Positions 23,501 to 36,909 are shown, counted from the stretch's first letter. The stretch: 64,000 nucleotides of DNA from Dermanyssus gallinae (GCA_003439945.1 QVRM01000335.1:841501-905500), one strand, 5' to 3'. Numbers and translations: made by a program. Notes: generated by a model from the sequence alone, not told the origin.

Positions 23501-24920
23501 ATCGTCACCTGGTTTGGTCTGGAAAGGAAAAAATGAGCTACGTTAGAGACTATCAATAGTGCAAGGTCGAAGGAACAGTCAGTACGTGGTAATGCTGGAG
23601 GCCATGGTTAAGGCGGCCTGAGGATGATGACAATGGTATGCCCTTTACTTGCCCGGATGACTGTGCCTATTTCAAGGTTCCTCATAGGAACCGCGTTCGC
23701 CATTCGATTAGTCTTCTTTGACAAGCATCGAGAGTGGCCAGGATAATAACGGCCATCATATCCCACGACCAATATGAGCGGTCGCCGCCTGAGGGTAAGC
23801 CTCGGCGGCAGTGTCAACTAGAGACCGTGGGTCGGCCGGCACGAAAAGGAACAACACCTTTGAGCCCAGCCCGAACTCTCATTTATAGAACGGCGGTACC
23901 GACGCAGCGCCGAAGGCCATCACAGAGCGACGGACCGAAGGATCTCTCGTTTTTATGTCATCGCCGTCCCGGTTGCTGGGTGCGGCTGAAAAAGGTGAGC
24001 CCGCTTATGCGCGACCCGAATTGAACAGCGAGCAATCAAGCCTGGGTTCCGAATGAAGCTCCCTCTTCTTGGTCGGCGTCCAGGAACAATCACTGCCACC
24101 TGAAAGCCCGCCACTACAATAAACAGCAGAACACGACCTCAGCGAGGCCCGATAGAACCGTTGTTAAGACAATACCTGCTTATATGCTGGGCTGTTTTTC
24201 CATTTTCGACCTCAAGTGAATTAAGCAGGAGTTTGCAAAGTTTTATAGATTTATTTTATTTCCTTACTTTATTCGATTGCTCTCTTAATATTCTACCGCC
24301 AGGGACTAATATATTTTCCATTTATATTTTTGTGCCTTTCTGTAGTTGAAAAGGTGTCGCTCTCTATTGAGAACAACTGAGCAAAGAGAAAGAATGACAA
24401 CAAACGGCACACAAACTTTTCCTAGCCTTCAAAAGAAAAAGCTCATAGTCCGAACACGAAACTATTATTATCATTGCAAGGTCTTCTCCTAGCTCCTAAT
24501 TATTATTATTAAGAAAATGACCGCAAGGAATTTTTTGTTATTTTATGTTGGTGCTTGTAAAGGACGATTCGTTTCTCGGTAACAAGAAACGAATGTTTTG
24601 TGCTAATTGTTCTTGACATCACTAGACCCTATCGATTGTCTGGTTCATTCCAGACAATCAGTACGGTCTGGTGATGCCGAAGTCTCAAGTAAATTATGCT
24701 TCTGACCACCCCCAAGTTAAAACATGCAAGGTTTATCGAAGACAAATTATATATTTACAGCCTTTTTCTAGCTATAGAGGAATAACAGCTTTGGCACCCC
24801 GTGCACATAACGTAATAAGTACCTTTTGAGTATATATGCGGGCGGTTATAAACACGTTCTAAGTATAATCGAAATAAGTCGCAAGAAAAAAATGTAATTA
24901 AGACCCTGTATATAAAAATG
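20510..24920. other. 4.4 kb of CT-rich and CAA/CAG-rich sequence, no supportable gene
   Basis: 20580-21010 is TCTC-rich. 21090-22020 is rich in AAC/CAG trinucleotides. 22108-22155 holds TAG/GTC trinucleotide runs. 22860-24900 shows nothing recognisable. The texture resembles long UTR or intron sequence of an arthropod gene, but I cannot place exons. Confidence 0.45.
21090..21375. repeat. CAA/CAG trinucleotide-rich block with a 35-bp tandem duplication
   Basis: Imperfect (AAC)n and (AGC)n runs. Within it the segment starting CGGCAGCATTCGCAGG occurs twice, at 21171 and 21206, period 35 bp. Confidence 0.85.
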
Positions 24921-25818
24921 CAGGGTCTCTCAGAAATATTTAGAAAGAGACATAGATAACTGTAGAGCTCGTTAAAGTAAATTGTTTAATATATATAAGT
25001 AATAATATGACTGGAAAATCTGACACTGGTCTTGTTGTCCGGCATAGGATCACAAAATATGCAATCGCAAGACAACTAGTCCTCCTATACAGAAAGAGTA
25101 TCGTTGTGTTCATGATAAAATTCTACTTTTTCTGAAGAACATATAACGCCGGCCAGAAGATCCACATAGCAATACAGGGCTCATATGTACATTGTACATG
25201 TCAGGACAATCATTTTCGTACCAAATATATGGCAATCCGATTCGTGCTTACGGAGTAGTTGAGGTTCCCCGCAGACCATGTCGAGATTAAGTCCATGCAC
25301 AAATGACCCTTTCCATCAGATAAATCACTCTGGTCATTTATGCATGCACTCAACCCCCACATTTTCTCTAAAAAAACTTAATTACTCTGCAAATACGGCT
25401 CGCATTGCCATACATTTAGAACTAAAATGATCGTCATGTAAAATGTGCGTTAGAAGCGCTGGGAATAGTTAGGAGCGCCGTGAATGGTCGCGGGGTCATG
25501 ATTTTGAGGTATTGGGCGCGAAAGCTAATAAAATAACTTTTTCTCTAATTCTCTTCCACACGACGATGTCGCATTTCCGGCTGACGTTATATGTTCTTTA
25601 GAAGAACCAGGATTTTGTCGGTGTGTTAGTTTCTGTATACGAGAACTGGTTGTCTCGCAAATACAGATTTTGTGCTCCTATTTCAGGAAACAACACCTGT
25701 GTTACGGACCTAAGTGATATCACTCACATGCCAAAACGAGACTTCTCAGAGACTCTATTTCATTAAAAACATTATTTTAATTTTTATGTTGCTTTTTAAA
25801 TATTCCTTAGGGGCCTTC
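24921..25818. mobile_element. Long palindromic (foldback-like) element, copy A
   Basis: About 0.9 kb. The left and right halves are diverged inverted complements meeting near 25315-25330. The left end is CAGGGTCTCTCAGAAATATT. Interior text such as ATTGGGCGCGAAAGCTAATAAAATAACTT is shared with the better-preserved copy at 30804-31920. The right end is decayed (AAATATTCCTTAGGGGCC). No ORF is present, as in a non-autonomous element with very long terminal inverted repeats. Confidence 0.8.
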
Positions 25819-26241
25819 TAAAATGGTATGTGCTTATGATAACATTTCTTTTTTTGTGTACATTTTTGGTCGTGGTGGCAAAATGTTACGGTCCTGAACG
25901 TGAAAACTTCAACGTACATAACAACATATTGACTCTTTATGACGTTCCTTAATTCCGCTATTCGCCTTTCGCTAGTTTGTGCCGTGTGTCAGTACAATTA
26001 TGCAGAATTGTCCGCCAAATACGCCAGTGTGATCGGTTCCTTCATACATCGACTGGTTCCTGCAAACATAGATTTTGCACAAGTATGTAGGAGAAAAAAA
26101 GACAGAATAACTATTTTTATAAATTTCATCCTCACCCCTAAACAAGACGTTTTTGCCCTCTCCTTCCATTGAGAAAAAATATCATTATCCAGCCAAGTTC
26201 TACCAAACCTTATAATAAGTACATACAATTATGAAAGACCC

Positions 26242-26248
<7 letters not shown>
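25819..26248. other. No gene recognised
   Basis: AT-rich. A phrase near 26130-26160 (TCACCCCTAAACAAGACGTTTTTGCCC) recurs in diverged form at 28700-28733, suggesting a small uncharacterised repeat. Confidence 0.4.

Positions 26249-26322
<74 letters not shown>
26249..26322. repeat. (TA)n microsatellite
   Basis: About 36 TA units. Confidence 0.97.
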
Positions 26323-26325
<3 letters not shown>

Positions 26326-26696
26326 CGTCACTTTTGTGCACTACTCGCAAGATGTGTCAACTGCACACTCCGAGCATCTTTGTTTGCCTACTTGTTCCTT
26401 CAATAAATATCCTTCACGTCCTCTTCCATTTGGTGGCTGACGATTATACACAAAGAACGTGTAAGTTTACCTACGCAATAGGTAATAAAGTTCTGCAGCA
26501 AGGTTTCGTCGCGCTAAATATCCTCAAACATGTGTCAGGCAAGAAAGCTTCTCGTCTGCCTGTCACTGATGACAGCGGCATTGATTCCGATATACTGTGG
26601 AGAAGTCGGGGGTGAGTGAGCCCGGATCAGCAGCGTTCTAAATGCCGGTCACTTCAGAGCATCGGTAAGTAAGCAAGGCTTGAGCCTTGATAATTT

Positions 26697-26808
26697 CCGC
26701 ATAGGGGCGTATTATTATTATTATTACGGTTTATTAACACCCATGTTGGGTAAATTTCAAATAAGTACATCAGTCTCAATCAGTGATTCTTCGCATAGGG
26801 GCCTATGA
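26697..26808 (-). mobile_element. Short 5'-truncated retroinsertion with (TAA)n tail and target duplication
   Basis: The flanking direct repeats CGCATAGGGGCGTAT (about 26698) and CGCATAGGGGCCTAT (about 26794) enclose about 80 bp. Read on the minus strand, the insert ends GGGTGTTAATAAACCGTAATAATAATAATAAT. That is a retroelement-like 3' end with a TAA tail, similar to the end of the fragment at 44290-44606 (GTAATAAACCTCCATAATAAT). Confidence 0.55.
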
Positions 26809-28454
26809 AGAGACCGAAAGTAGATATCACTGATGCAGCAGGTTCAGCAATGTTCGCGTTGTCCAACGACGCAACCATTGTTTAACTTGCACCAGCAAGG
26901 GCGCCAAGTATCTGCATTCTCACAAGAATACAAGGATAGAAAAATCCAAAGTATCATCAAAGTATCGTCAAAGCAGCATCAACGTTTTTTGATAAATGTA
27001 AACGTAATGTTTTATTACCTATTACATAATGCGTAGGCAAACGCACACGTTTCGTGCGTACAGATAATCGTCAGGTCCTGTTTTACCATATGGAATAGGA
27101 GATGAGGATTATTTATCGCCCACGCACATGCTTATGATGTCTCTGTTTACTCACCCAAAATCGAGTCTACATCTGCGCTCATCGCAAAATACGAATCACA
27201 AGTCACAATGCGCTTCCACATAACCAACGTCAGAAATCTACTGTGTTGAAACTCCTGCTCCCCATTCGCGACAGACGTTTAAGTGAACAGCAGAGGCTGT
27301 ACAGCTACAAACGACAGCGCCAGCATATTAGCCCATCGATGACCATGATAACCACCTCCTCTTATCTTGTGTACGATCCAGGCTCTTGCTCAATTGATAG
27401 AGCGCGGATAAACGGAACGCAAGCCCCTCTTTCCGCCCTAGAACTAGTACAGCCATCCAAGCTGAGTTTCGGGTACACGCGACTCAGCTCGTCAAAGTTG
27501 AAGCGTATCTGGCTTTTGTCAATTATCTATCTCTTTCGAGGCCTTGTAACGAGTTACTTGCACGAAATCGTAGTAGATGGCGCCAACGAGGATAACAACA
27601 CCAACAACGACAATAAAATCGGCAACGCAGCCTTGCGGAAGTTATACTCAAGTAAAAACGAGTCTGCGTGCAGCACATCGCACGACCAAACCATGCTCAC
27701 CAAAACTCTCGGTCAATCCACATATTGAATGCAGTTTGGGGAAGTAGAGCTGATGGTTTCCATCGTCCGCTGTCCCAAAGTTAGAAGTTTTTCTTTCCTA
27801 AATATTTGTGTTAAAACAAATACATTGTGACGCATTTGCTGTAGAGGCATGTGTCACGGTGCGTCATATTGTCCCCGTGTTCGATTACAGTGAACCTACG
27901 ATGCCAAGGACACTTAAATAAAGTCACTGAGTAACGAATGGCTACGTAACAAGCCTTAAAAAAAGATATATATACACGGTAAGAATAAGCAATGAACTGT
28001 TGGTCTTCGCAGACTTCTGACGCAAGTCAGAATAAAGACTAGAAGAAAGGTGTTAGACCGATTGAAGTTGGGCGTAGAGCAGAGCTCTACGAACTCCCCG
28101 GACCTGCATACTCACGGGATTTCACAATATTTGCAATTCATTTGTAAAGGCATCTCTAACTGGAATATAGGAGTTGTAGTACCACGCGAGGTACTGGTTA
28201 GAAAGAGGCACCTAAAGCCTCAGAAAAGGCAGCTTCGCTACAGGGATTCGCGGACAAAATACGCCCTGTACCTCTACATAGAAGAACCTTTTCACAGGTG
28301 GAGGGACGTAGTAGTATGGTGGCTATGGGGTCAAGCCCTGAGATGCCACACTCATTATTATACTTCTACTGCGGCTCATAGTACTATTCCGCATCGCATA
28401 GGGCTAAGTATCTACCTACTCACCTTATTGCGTTAGTTTCTACTCATAAAAATT

Positions 28455-28494
<40 letters not shown>

Positions 28495-28879
28495 TGTGGT
28501 CGTACAACTCATTCAAAAATCTATCTGTGGGATGGGGGTTTTAGGACATTCAACATGTGATACATGATTCTTTACACTTCACTTTTAATAACCCTTAAAT
28601 GTTGTCATTATGCCCATGAAACAAAGATATTTAGGAAATCATTCTGGAACAATAGTCAAATTGGCTTGATCAGCGTAAGCCGTTGGTAAATCAAAGACTT
28701 GACCTTCACCCCTAAGCAAAACATTTTTGCCCCTATTGCATTGGGTTTAATTACGTTTTTCCAATGACATAGGATAATGATATAAGGGAATTTTTGAACA
28801 TTGCATGAATCAAACAGAACCGGTCCATTAGAAAAACCAAAGTTTGGAGACAGACGCTTAGACAGTGACACGAGAAATT
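26809..28879. other. No gene recognised; (TA)n at 28461-28486
   Basis: Two open frames (27243-27728 and 28050-28436, plus strand) of 161 and 128 residues have no recognisable domain and no neighbours or signals that support them. One short (TA)n tract and a T run end the region. Confidence 0.4.
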
Positions 28880-29290
28880 GACTAAAACTGACGCACTGGG
28901 AGCCTGGTTCCGCGCGGTTATCCCCAACCCAGATGAGAGGTTTAATCTAGCATCACCTGCAAATATTATATCTGACCCGCGTATTGGCGGGGCACGAATG
29001 TTTCCGTGCATAAGGTAAACAAGACTCCGAATGCAAAGTGTGCCATGTACGTGACCCACACAATTTTCCTCTGCCCAGCGCTCGAAGACGTACGAAAGGA
29101 TTCACCGGCAATAGCGTCTCCGGGCATGGCGGTAACAGACCTACTACTCGAGGATAAGTGCACATGGAAGCAGCGTACCAGGCAGATTGAAAAGCATAAT
29201 GATGAGGAAAACAATGAGCTGGAGGAACAGACCGACAACGAGATTGTGGCAAAGAGCAACATTCATTCAAAGGGCGAACGATAGCACATG
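28880..29290 (+). pseudogene. C-terminal region of an R1/Jockey-type non-LTR polyprotein
   Basis: In the plus-strand frames: GAWFRAVIPNPDERFNL, then TPNAKCAMYVTHTIFLCPALEDVRKD, then an acidic/basic tail. The sequence C...HTxFxCPAL...R is the typical zinc-knuckle-like end of R1-clade and related polyproteins. No RT lies upstream, so this is a 5'-truncated relic. Confidence 0.65.
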
Positions 29291-29831
29291 GAGCCCAAGG
29301 ATGAGCATGACTTTGCAGCAAAGTCAAATTAACGTAGTTCCGATGGAAACTGTTGTAACAAATGTTCAATAAAGAAAAAACAGCTAACGCCAGCTCGTCG
29401 CCGCTCGAGGTCCAGCCAAGTTTGACAGCCGGCGACCCAGTGAGGTCGCTGGCAGCCGCTAAAGCCGATTATCATCAGAGACTCTCAACTTCAACTGCAG
29501 CAGTTGTAGTTACAGCATCCACAGATGGCGGGATTCGGCATTCGGCTGACCGAAGTCACCACCACTCGCTTGTCTGTCCAAGCGTCGTCGAGAGAGGCTG
29601 GCTGTGACGTGTATAGATTTCAGGTAACGACAAAGATCGTCAAAGCGGCCAGCGTACTGCTGTACCGCTTCCAGGGTCCAGGGACACCGTTCAGCCGCAC
29701 AGAGGCCCGTCAGCACTTCACTGTTCATACGTACGGAAAACGAGATCATCACAACGAACGAAGTATGTGAGCTAGCTACATTGTCCGAGGACGATGTTAC
29801 GTCGAACTCGAAGCAAGAGAATATAGTTCCA

Positions 29832-29883
<52 letters not shown>

Positions 29884-30084
29884 AGGAAGACTAGACCGCT
29901 GCTAATCTCGTCAGTATAATGAGAAAGATCAAACTTTAAATCTGTCTAAGCCTTTTTCTAGACAAGTATGACATATAAATATATATGCCAGGACGGTCTG
30001 ATGTGGGATGCTATTTATTTCCGTGCCAAGCAGCAAGGATAGGGCAACTAACCTACGTTACACGGAAACGCTATGATGACTGTG
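29291..30084. other. No gene recognised; (TA)n at 29835-29881
   Basis: Short overlapping open frames only, none with a domain. A (TA)n tract of about 23 units is present. Confidence 0.45.
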
Positions 30085-30811
30085 TTACGCACTCACCAGT
30101 TTAGAAGCGAGCTCGGCTGCCTTCACTACAGTGAAGAAGTCAGTTGGCTCCAGCTCAACAAATCTGTTCATAAGCATGCTGTTGAGAAATCTTGTTCGTG
30201 CGACGACTCGCTTAGCCAACACTCCGTTCACAAGTATACTCTTTACACTTGGCAGTTGACTCTGTAGCTCAATACCACCTTTGCTAAGGAAACACATACA
30301 TTATTGTTTAGCGCATTGTGTGCCAAAAACTATCATACGTTAGGTGTAGTGCCTTTGACTAAATCCAATATGACTAAGCTAAATGAGACCGGGACCTTGC
30401 TGACTCACTGACTGAGATCAGCGCCTTTTTTAAGCGCCAGCCATGATAGCCAGCACGGCCGCATTATACTTAGCAGTTCTGGTACTTTCTTAGGTACAAC
30501 GTTGCAGGTCTCGGCGTACGTATTTAACCTATTACGAAAGTCCACTTGTACAATGCGCGCCATCTTCTTGAAGGCTAAAGCTTCTGCACCCCGTACTGTC
30601 GTAATTGATGCTGATTTGATAAGGTTTAAGCTAGTTTGAATTTTGCTCGCTCGTTTAGGGCCGCTTGATTAGCACTGGCCTGCTTTTGGCCAACGGGTTG
30701 TGCACCGCTCAGAAGACCCATCAAATTGCTGATCCTTTTGGTGATGTCCTTATTTTGCGGTGGCATTTTAGGACAGTTTAATTTTGTTTTACGCTTGGGG
30801 TTTTTGGGCAA
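30085..30811 (-). pseudogene. Unrecognised protein relic, ~240 codons, frameshifted
   Basis: Minus-strand reading is protein-like in three consecutive pieces. First is a basic N-terminus from the ATG at 30811. After a +1 shift comes a block with EALAFKKMARIVQVDFRNRL and PELLSIMRPCWLSWLAL. After further stops comes a final block (30297-30085) with GVLAKRVVARTRFLNSMLMN and EPTDFFTVVKAAELASKL. Composition and continuity look like a decayed all-alpha protein, such as a retroelement gag or an endogenised viral nucleoprotein. I do not recognise the family. The 5' end abuts the palindromic element at about 30804. Confidence 0.4.
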
Positions 30812-31920
30812 TTCGCAAGGAATATAAAAGCTTCAAGCCATTCTAGTCCGAACAGGTAGCTTTGTAAATAATCAGCGAGCGACGACGACGTATCTTGGAA
30901 AGACGTGGGCATATCTTAGAGTGGACTTTTAAGTTAAGGCAAATATTTTTTCTAACTAAGAGGCCCTGTTTCGGAATGAGAGTTAAATTACTACAATTTG
31001 TGACATTGGTGTTTTTGCCCGACATAGGAGCATAGAATGTGCTGTTGCGAGACAACCAGGTTTCCTAGACAGAAGCTAAACACACCGCCGTGTTCGTGAG
31101 AAAATTCTGCTTATTTCGAAGAACTCATAGGGCCGGTCAGAAGATGCTACATGGTCGCTTAGAAGAGAATTCGCCAAAATGAAGTTATTTTATTAACCTT
31201 CACGCCCAATGCCTCAAAATCATTACCTTACGACCACTTACATCACGTCTAATTCAGGCAAATGCGACGATCATTTTGGTACCAAACTTATGGTAATGCG
31301 AGCTGTGGTTGCGAAGTAATTACGATTTTTTGGTGGGATGTCCAGATTAAGTGCATGTAAAATGACTGTGTGGCGACGTTCACTACCGCCGACGTGTCGC
31401 GCGACAGCCGCAGCGCGTCATTTTACATGCACTTAATGTGGACATCCCACCAAAAAATCGTAATTACTCCGCAACCACAGCCATAAGTTTGGTACCAAAA
31501 TGATCGTCATGAAATGCGCATTTGTCTGAATATGTTAGTTTAGAGCGCTCTAAGTGGTCGTAAGGTAATAATGTTGAGGTATTGGGCGTGAAGGTTAATA
31601 AAATAACTTCATTTTGGCGAATTCCCTTCTAAGCGACCATGTAGCATCTTCTGACCGGCCTTATGGGTTCTTCGAAAGAAGCAGACTTTTCTCACGAACA
31701 CGGCGGTGTGTTTAGCTTCTGTCTAGAAAACCTGGTTGTCTCGCAACAGCACATTCTATGCTCCTATGTCGCAAAAACACCAATGTCACAAATTGTAGTA
31801 ATTTAACTCTCATTCCGAAACAGGGCCTCTTAGAGACCATGTTCCATTGGAAAAAAATATTTGCCTTAACGAGCTCTACAATTCCATATATCGTTGATCA
31901 AATATTCCTGTAATACCCTG
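30804..31920. mobile_element. Long palindromic (foldback-like) element, copy B
   Basis: Inverted arms of about 430-500 bp (best-matching part 30933-31366 against 31417-31870) flank a 50-bp spacer that itself holds the 12-bp palindrome TGTCGCGCGACA (31395-31406). Arms share blocks such as GAATTC, AAAATGAAGTTATTTTATTAA and ACATCCCACCAAAAAATCG, with scattered mismatches and small indels. The right terminus reads inward as CAGGGTATTACAGGAATATTT, matching the left terminus of copy A. The left terminus is decayed (about 30804-30808). No ORF is present. A hairpin-forming MITE-like element is the simplest reading. Confidence 0.88.
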
Positions 31921-33490
<1,570 letters not shown>

Positions 33491-33512
33491 AATAAACTCT
33501 TGTTTAAAAAAC

Positions 33513-33544
<32 letters not shown>

Positions 33545-33639
33545 TTGTATTATTCAAATCAAGAGTAACGAAGACCCTCTGTTACTTTTGATTTGAATAA
33601 TAATAATAATAATAATAATAATAGTTTTTTAAACAAGAG

Positions 33640-33730
<91 letters not shown>

Positions 33731-33782
33731 TTGTATTATTCAAATCAAGAGTAACGGAGACCCTCCGTTACTTTTGATTTGG
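33491..33782. repeat. Nested hairpins built on (ATT)n arms
   Basis: 33491-33645 is a palindrome. AATAAACTCTTGTTTAAAAAA plus (CTATT/ATT)n is on the left and the complement AATAGTTTTTTAAACAAGAG on the right. They meet at a 41-bp core, 33555-33595 (CAAATCAAGAGTAAC...GTTACTTTTGATTTG). After another long (ATT)n run the same core recurs at 33741-33781. No coding content. Confidence 0.85.
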
Positions 33783-33818
33783 ATTCTCGTTTTTAGGAAG
33801 CTTAAGCTTACCTGGCTT

Positions 33819-33997
33819 CCTTCTTTCGGGGCTGACTCTCAGCCAAAATTTAACGTCCATGGGACTGCTTTTCGCATTGCTTCATAGACGGACCCCCATA
33901 AATACAGATGTGCAACGGTGGGGCTCCAACTCGCGCACCTATGTGTCTCCTCCGGTTGCGAGGCGCAGACGCATGCCACCACGTCACCGGGCTCGAC
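33819..33997 (-). mobile_element. tRNA-derived SINE, copy 2, with 15-bp target duplication
   Basis: A minus-strand copy of the same SINE as at 15.5 and 51.5 kb, starting GTCGAGCCCGGTGACGTGGTGG and ending near CAGCCCCGAAAGAAGG. It is flanked by perfect direct repeats AAGCTTACCTGGCTT at 33804-33818 and 33998-34012, the signature of target-primed insertion. The B-box is degraded here (GAGTTGGAGCCCC). Confidence 0.92.
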
Positions 33998-34012
33998 AAG
34001 CTTACCTGGCTT

Positions 34013-35539
34013 GAGTTTGCTCGGCTGCTTCGCTAATAGATTTAAAGCTGCGAAAGCTAAATGGAGCAATTCGATTCTTTTTTGGCGCTGGACAGTCGAT
34101 CAGCAGGTGGCGCCGAAGTCGTCATCTAGACGGGCAACCCACGTCTACGACTTTGCCTGCGTCATTCCGACTGCTGATCGCTTTTACGCCATCAAGCAAT
34201 TACGATACAAAAGACACAGTCTTGCTGACAAAGTCACACAAATAGGAGCCGTTCAGACCGATGTTGCTTAGGATACTGGAGGGAGAGGGAGAGAGAGAGA
34301 GACCGACGCAGCAAACGAAAGCAAGTGTTGAGCAGCGAGAGAAAATGGGTGATTCCCACTGGCTGTATTCATGAAGTGACCAATCTCACTACGCACTTCG
34401 ACTTTATCAAGATGATTCGTAGGACTTTGGAAGAGTCTGTCAATTATCATTGCATAGGTCCAGCTTTCTTTGTCTATTTTCCTTACCCGCTCCGCTTTAC
34501 GTCAGTGTCTACGTGCGCAAGCATCTCTTTATGTACTTCAGCTAACAGCGACGGGCTCAACACCAACAGACGTAATAACTGCGGCATCGGCTCAAGTGTG
34601 CCGTTATCATAGTATCAGTTTCAGGTAGTAACGCCTAGGTGGTGGCCCGGTGCCTGGAGCAGGCCCGGAAAGGACCTGTCGGGGCGTCTCTCCCCCTGCC
34701 GAACAAAGCCAACCCCGAGTCATCTCCTATTGACCAACCGGGCTATTGGAAAGCAATCTCTTTTGCTAGCGTTATCAGCAGTGCTACTGGACGCGGGCAA
34801 GAAGACGAACAAACAGGAGAAGAAAGGCAAGTCTTTTAGCCGGGTTCATTTTTCTGTTCACATAGCTTCCGTTTTCGTGAGACGTGCGCACACACCCAGA
34901 CACGAACAAATGAACAAACGGTCGCACAGTTTTCTTTTCCCTCTAAGTGCTTTGTGTTGCTGTTGGTGCTGTTGTTACTGTCGCTGTTGCTATGTCAAGG
35001 CCGTCGCCTCTTAGTCGGCAACGCTGTGACCTCGGCACCTTTCTCGCTTGTTTACAATTAAAATCATTGATGATGGCATCTCATGGCCCGTTGGCACGTC
35101 CAAGCTGCGCAAACACAATTGAGTTGTTCACCTCAGCAGATACTTGTAGTATACAGTTTTCCGGGGCCACGATGTTTTGAACTTTTGCAGTGGATATTTA
35201 TTTAGGTGAAGCAAAATCTATGTGTAAATGCATTCTTCGAGTCATCAACAGTAAACGAGAATTCCTTGTCTTACAATTACGCGCCCACAGGCACCGTCAT
35301 ATTTTTAGCGATACACCCCGGGGTTCACCGAGGTCTGCCCCAGGAAAAGCAGTGTTTCTAGTCTCACACGATGCTTGCAGTACAAACTGGCTCAGAGCTT
35401 TTTCCTCTACACATCATGCACAATGTTGGACTACAATAATTTCCGAATAGCGGCCCTTTTAAGAATAGAAGCTGCCCTATATGAAACATTCAACTGCTTT
35501 GGATACGGGGAAATACCTAACTCAAACGGTCAACACCAA
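34013..35539. other. No gene recognised
   Basis: Several plus-strand open frames of 60-117 residues have no recognisable domain. A GA-rich run lies at 34278-34303. Nothing supports a host exon. Confidence 0.4.
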
Positions 35540-35770
35540 CTGAGCTATAAGTAAAGAAGCCCCGGCAGGCCCTCATTGAACGAGTTACTCGGAGGGCCAG
35601 TATACCATCCACTCTTGAGCCTTGCGGTATGGACCTTAGTGACGATGCAAGACCAGATGGCGTCACTTTCATTGCGATCTCCTGTTGATTGGCCAACGCT
35701 TAAGATGCTCGCTACATTATTTCTTTCTCTCTCTTCCGGCTGGAGCGGTTAACAGAACGACACAGTAAGT
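35540..35770 (+). pseudogene. Endonuclease-like C-terminal fragment of a non-LTR element
   Basis: The plus-strand frame reads RVTRRASIPSTLEP and then DDARPDGVTF, followed after stops by LTERHSK. This aligns by eye with the block at 61140-61260 (CAEDGRGPDGMMP). The RPDG motif followed by an acidic residue is characteristic of PD-(D/E)xK restriction-like nucleases. It is too short and broken to act. Confidence 0.5.
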
Positions 35771-36909
35771 AAAAAAGACAACAAGCAATTTACCTGTAAA
35801 TACTCAGTTAGGTAAAACAAATTATGATGTTGATCATATTATCACTAAATGATTGCGTACATGTGCATGACGTCTTTGACACCTGGACATACAGACTCTG
35901 AACAACTTTAAATCTACGCGGTTCTTGCGAGTTTAGTATGCTAATATCGCGTATCTAAGATCATCTACTATAGTCTGCCTTCTGGCTTGCCAAAACTGGA
36001 CGAAAGTTTGCAACTAGAGGTACCAAAGTGCCGCCAAGTAAGCCATCGCATAATGAACGTCAAAATGTTAGCATATGACGGTATGAACTAATGTGCGCAC
36101 AACGATATCGTGTATATATAGTCTGACTGTCTAAAACTGCACATTTATAGGAGACGATAAGACTGCCTAAATGCTAAAGGTCAACCAGGCAACAATGCCG
36201 AAGTGCCAGCACGTCAAGATGCCGCGCTGCATCGATGAATGCGAGACAAGGTAAATAACTCGACGTAGTAGGAGAAGTAGTAGTAGTAGCATTTGAGGCT
36301 GTGCTGGCCTTTGCACATATTTTCGAGAACAACTGCAGGAGCAGAAGCGGCAGAGGCCGACAGCGGAACGACAAGGGCAAAAACCACTCTTGCTTACGCC
36401 GCCCTTGAAGCCGCCAGCAGCCTTAGCTTAGTATATAGGACAATGTATATGTCTAACAATGCCCGTGTGTTTGTATGTGTAGCAGGCATGTATCCGGAAA
36501 CGATGTGACATCGGTTGATGACATCCGACTGACTGCAATGAACATGTAGTTGTTCTTTTTCGGTGTAGAACGAGAGCCACCCTTTTTTTCTATGCCCTTT
36601 TATTCTCGTCTTGATACACATGCGGATAGATAGGTAGGTATAGAGATAGATAAACAGACAGACAGACAGACAGATGACGAGCTTGTACCGGCCGGAAGAC
36701 GTAAAGGACACTTGCTTGTCTTCGGGCTTTGGGCGCAGAGTATTTGGCCACGTTTCCTTGGGCTCTCTCTTTTTCTCTCTGTGCCGTAGAGGTGCGGCGT
36801 AAGAATCCCAATGTGTTTGCAGCACGGCAAACCGAAGCCGTCAATCGAGTGGAACGGCGAGTGCAGTGGACTATTTCCCAAAGTGGCTGCATAGCCGTGA
36901 TCAACCATG

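Noticed and set aside
27243..28436. 161- and 128-residue plus-strand ORFs as host exons
   Set aside because: No domain, no splice or regulatory context, composition as random open frames.
33491..33782. CRISPR-like array
   Set aside because: Two hairpin cores with simple-repeat spacers in a eukaryotic context; no regular repeat-spacer pattern.
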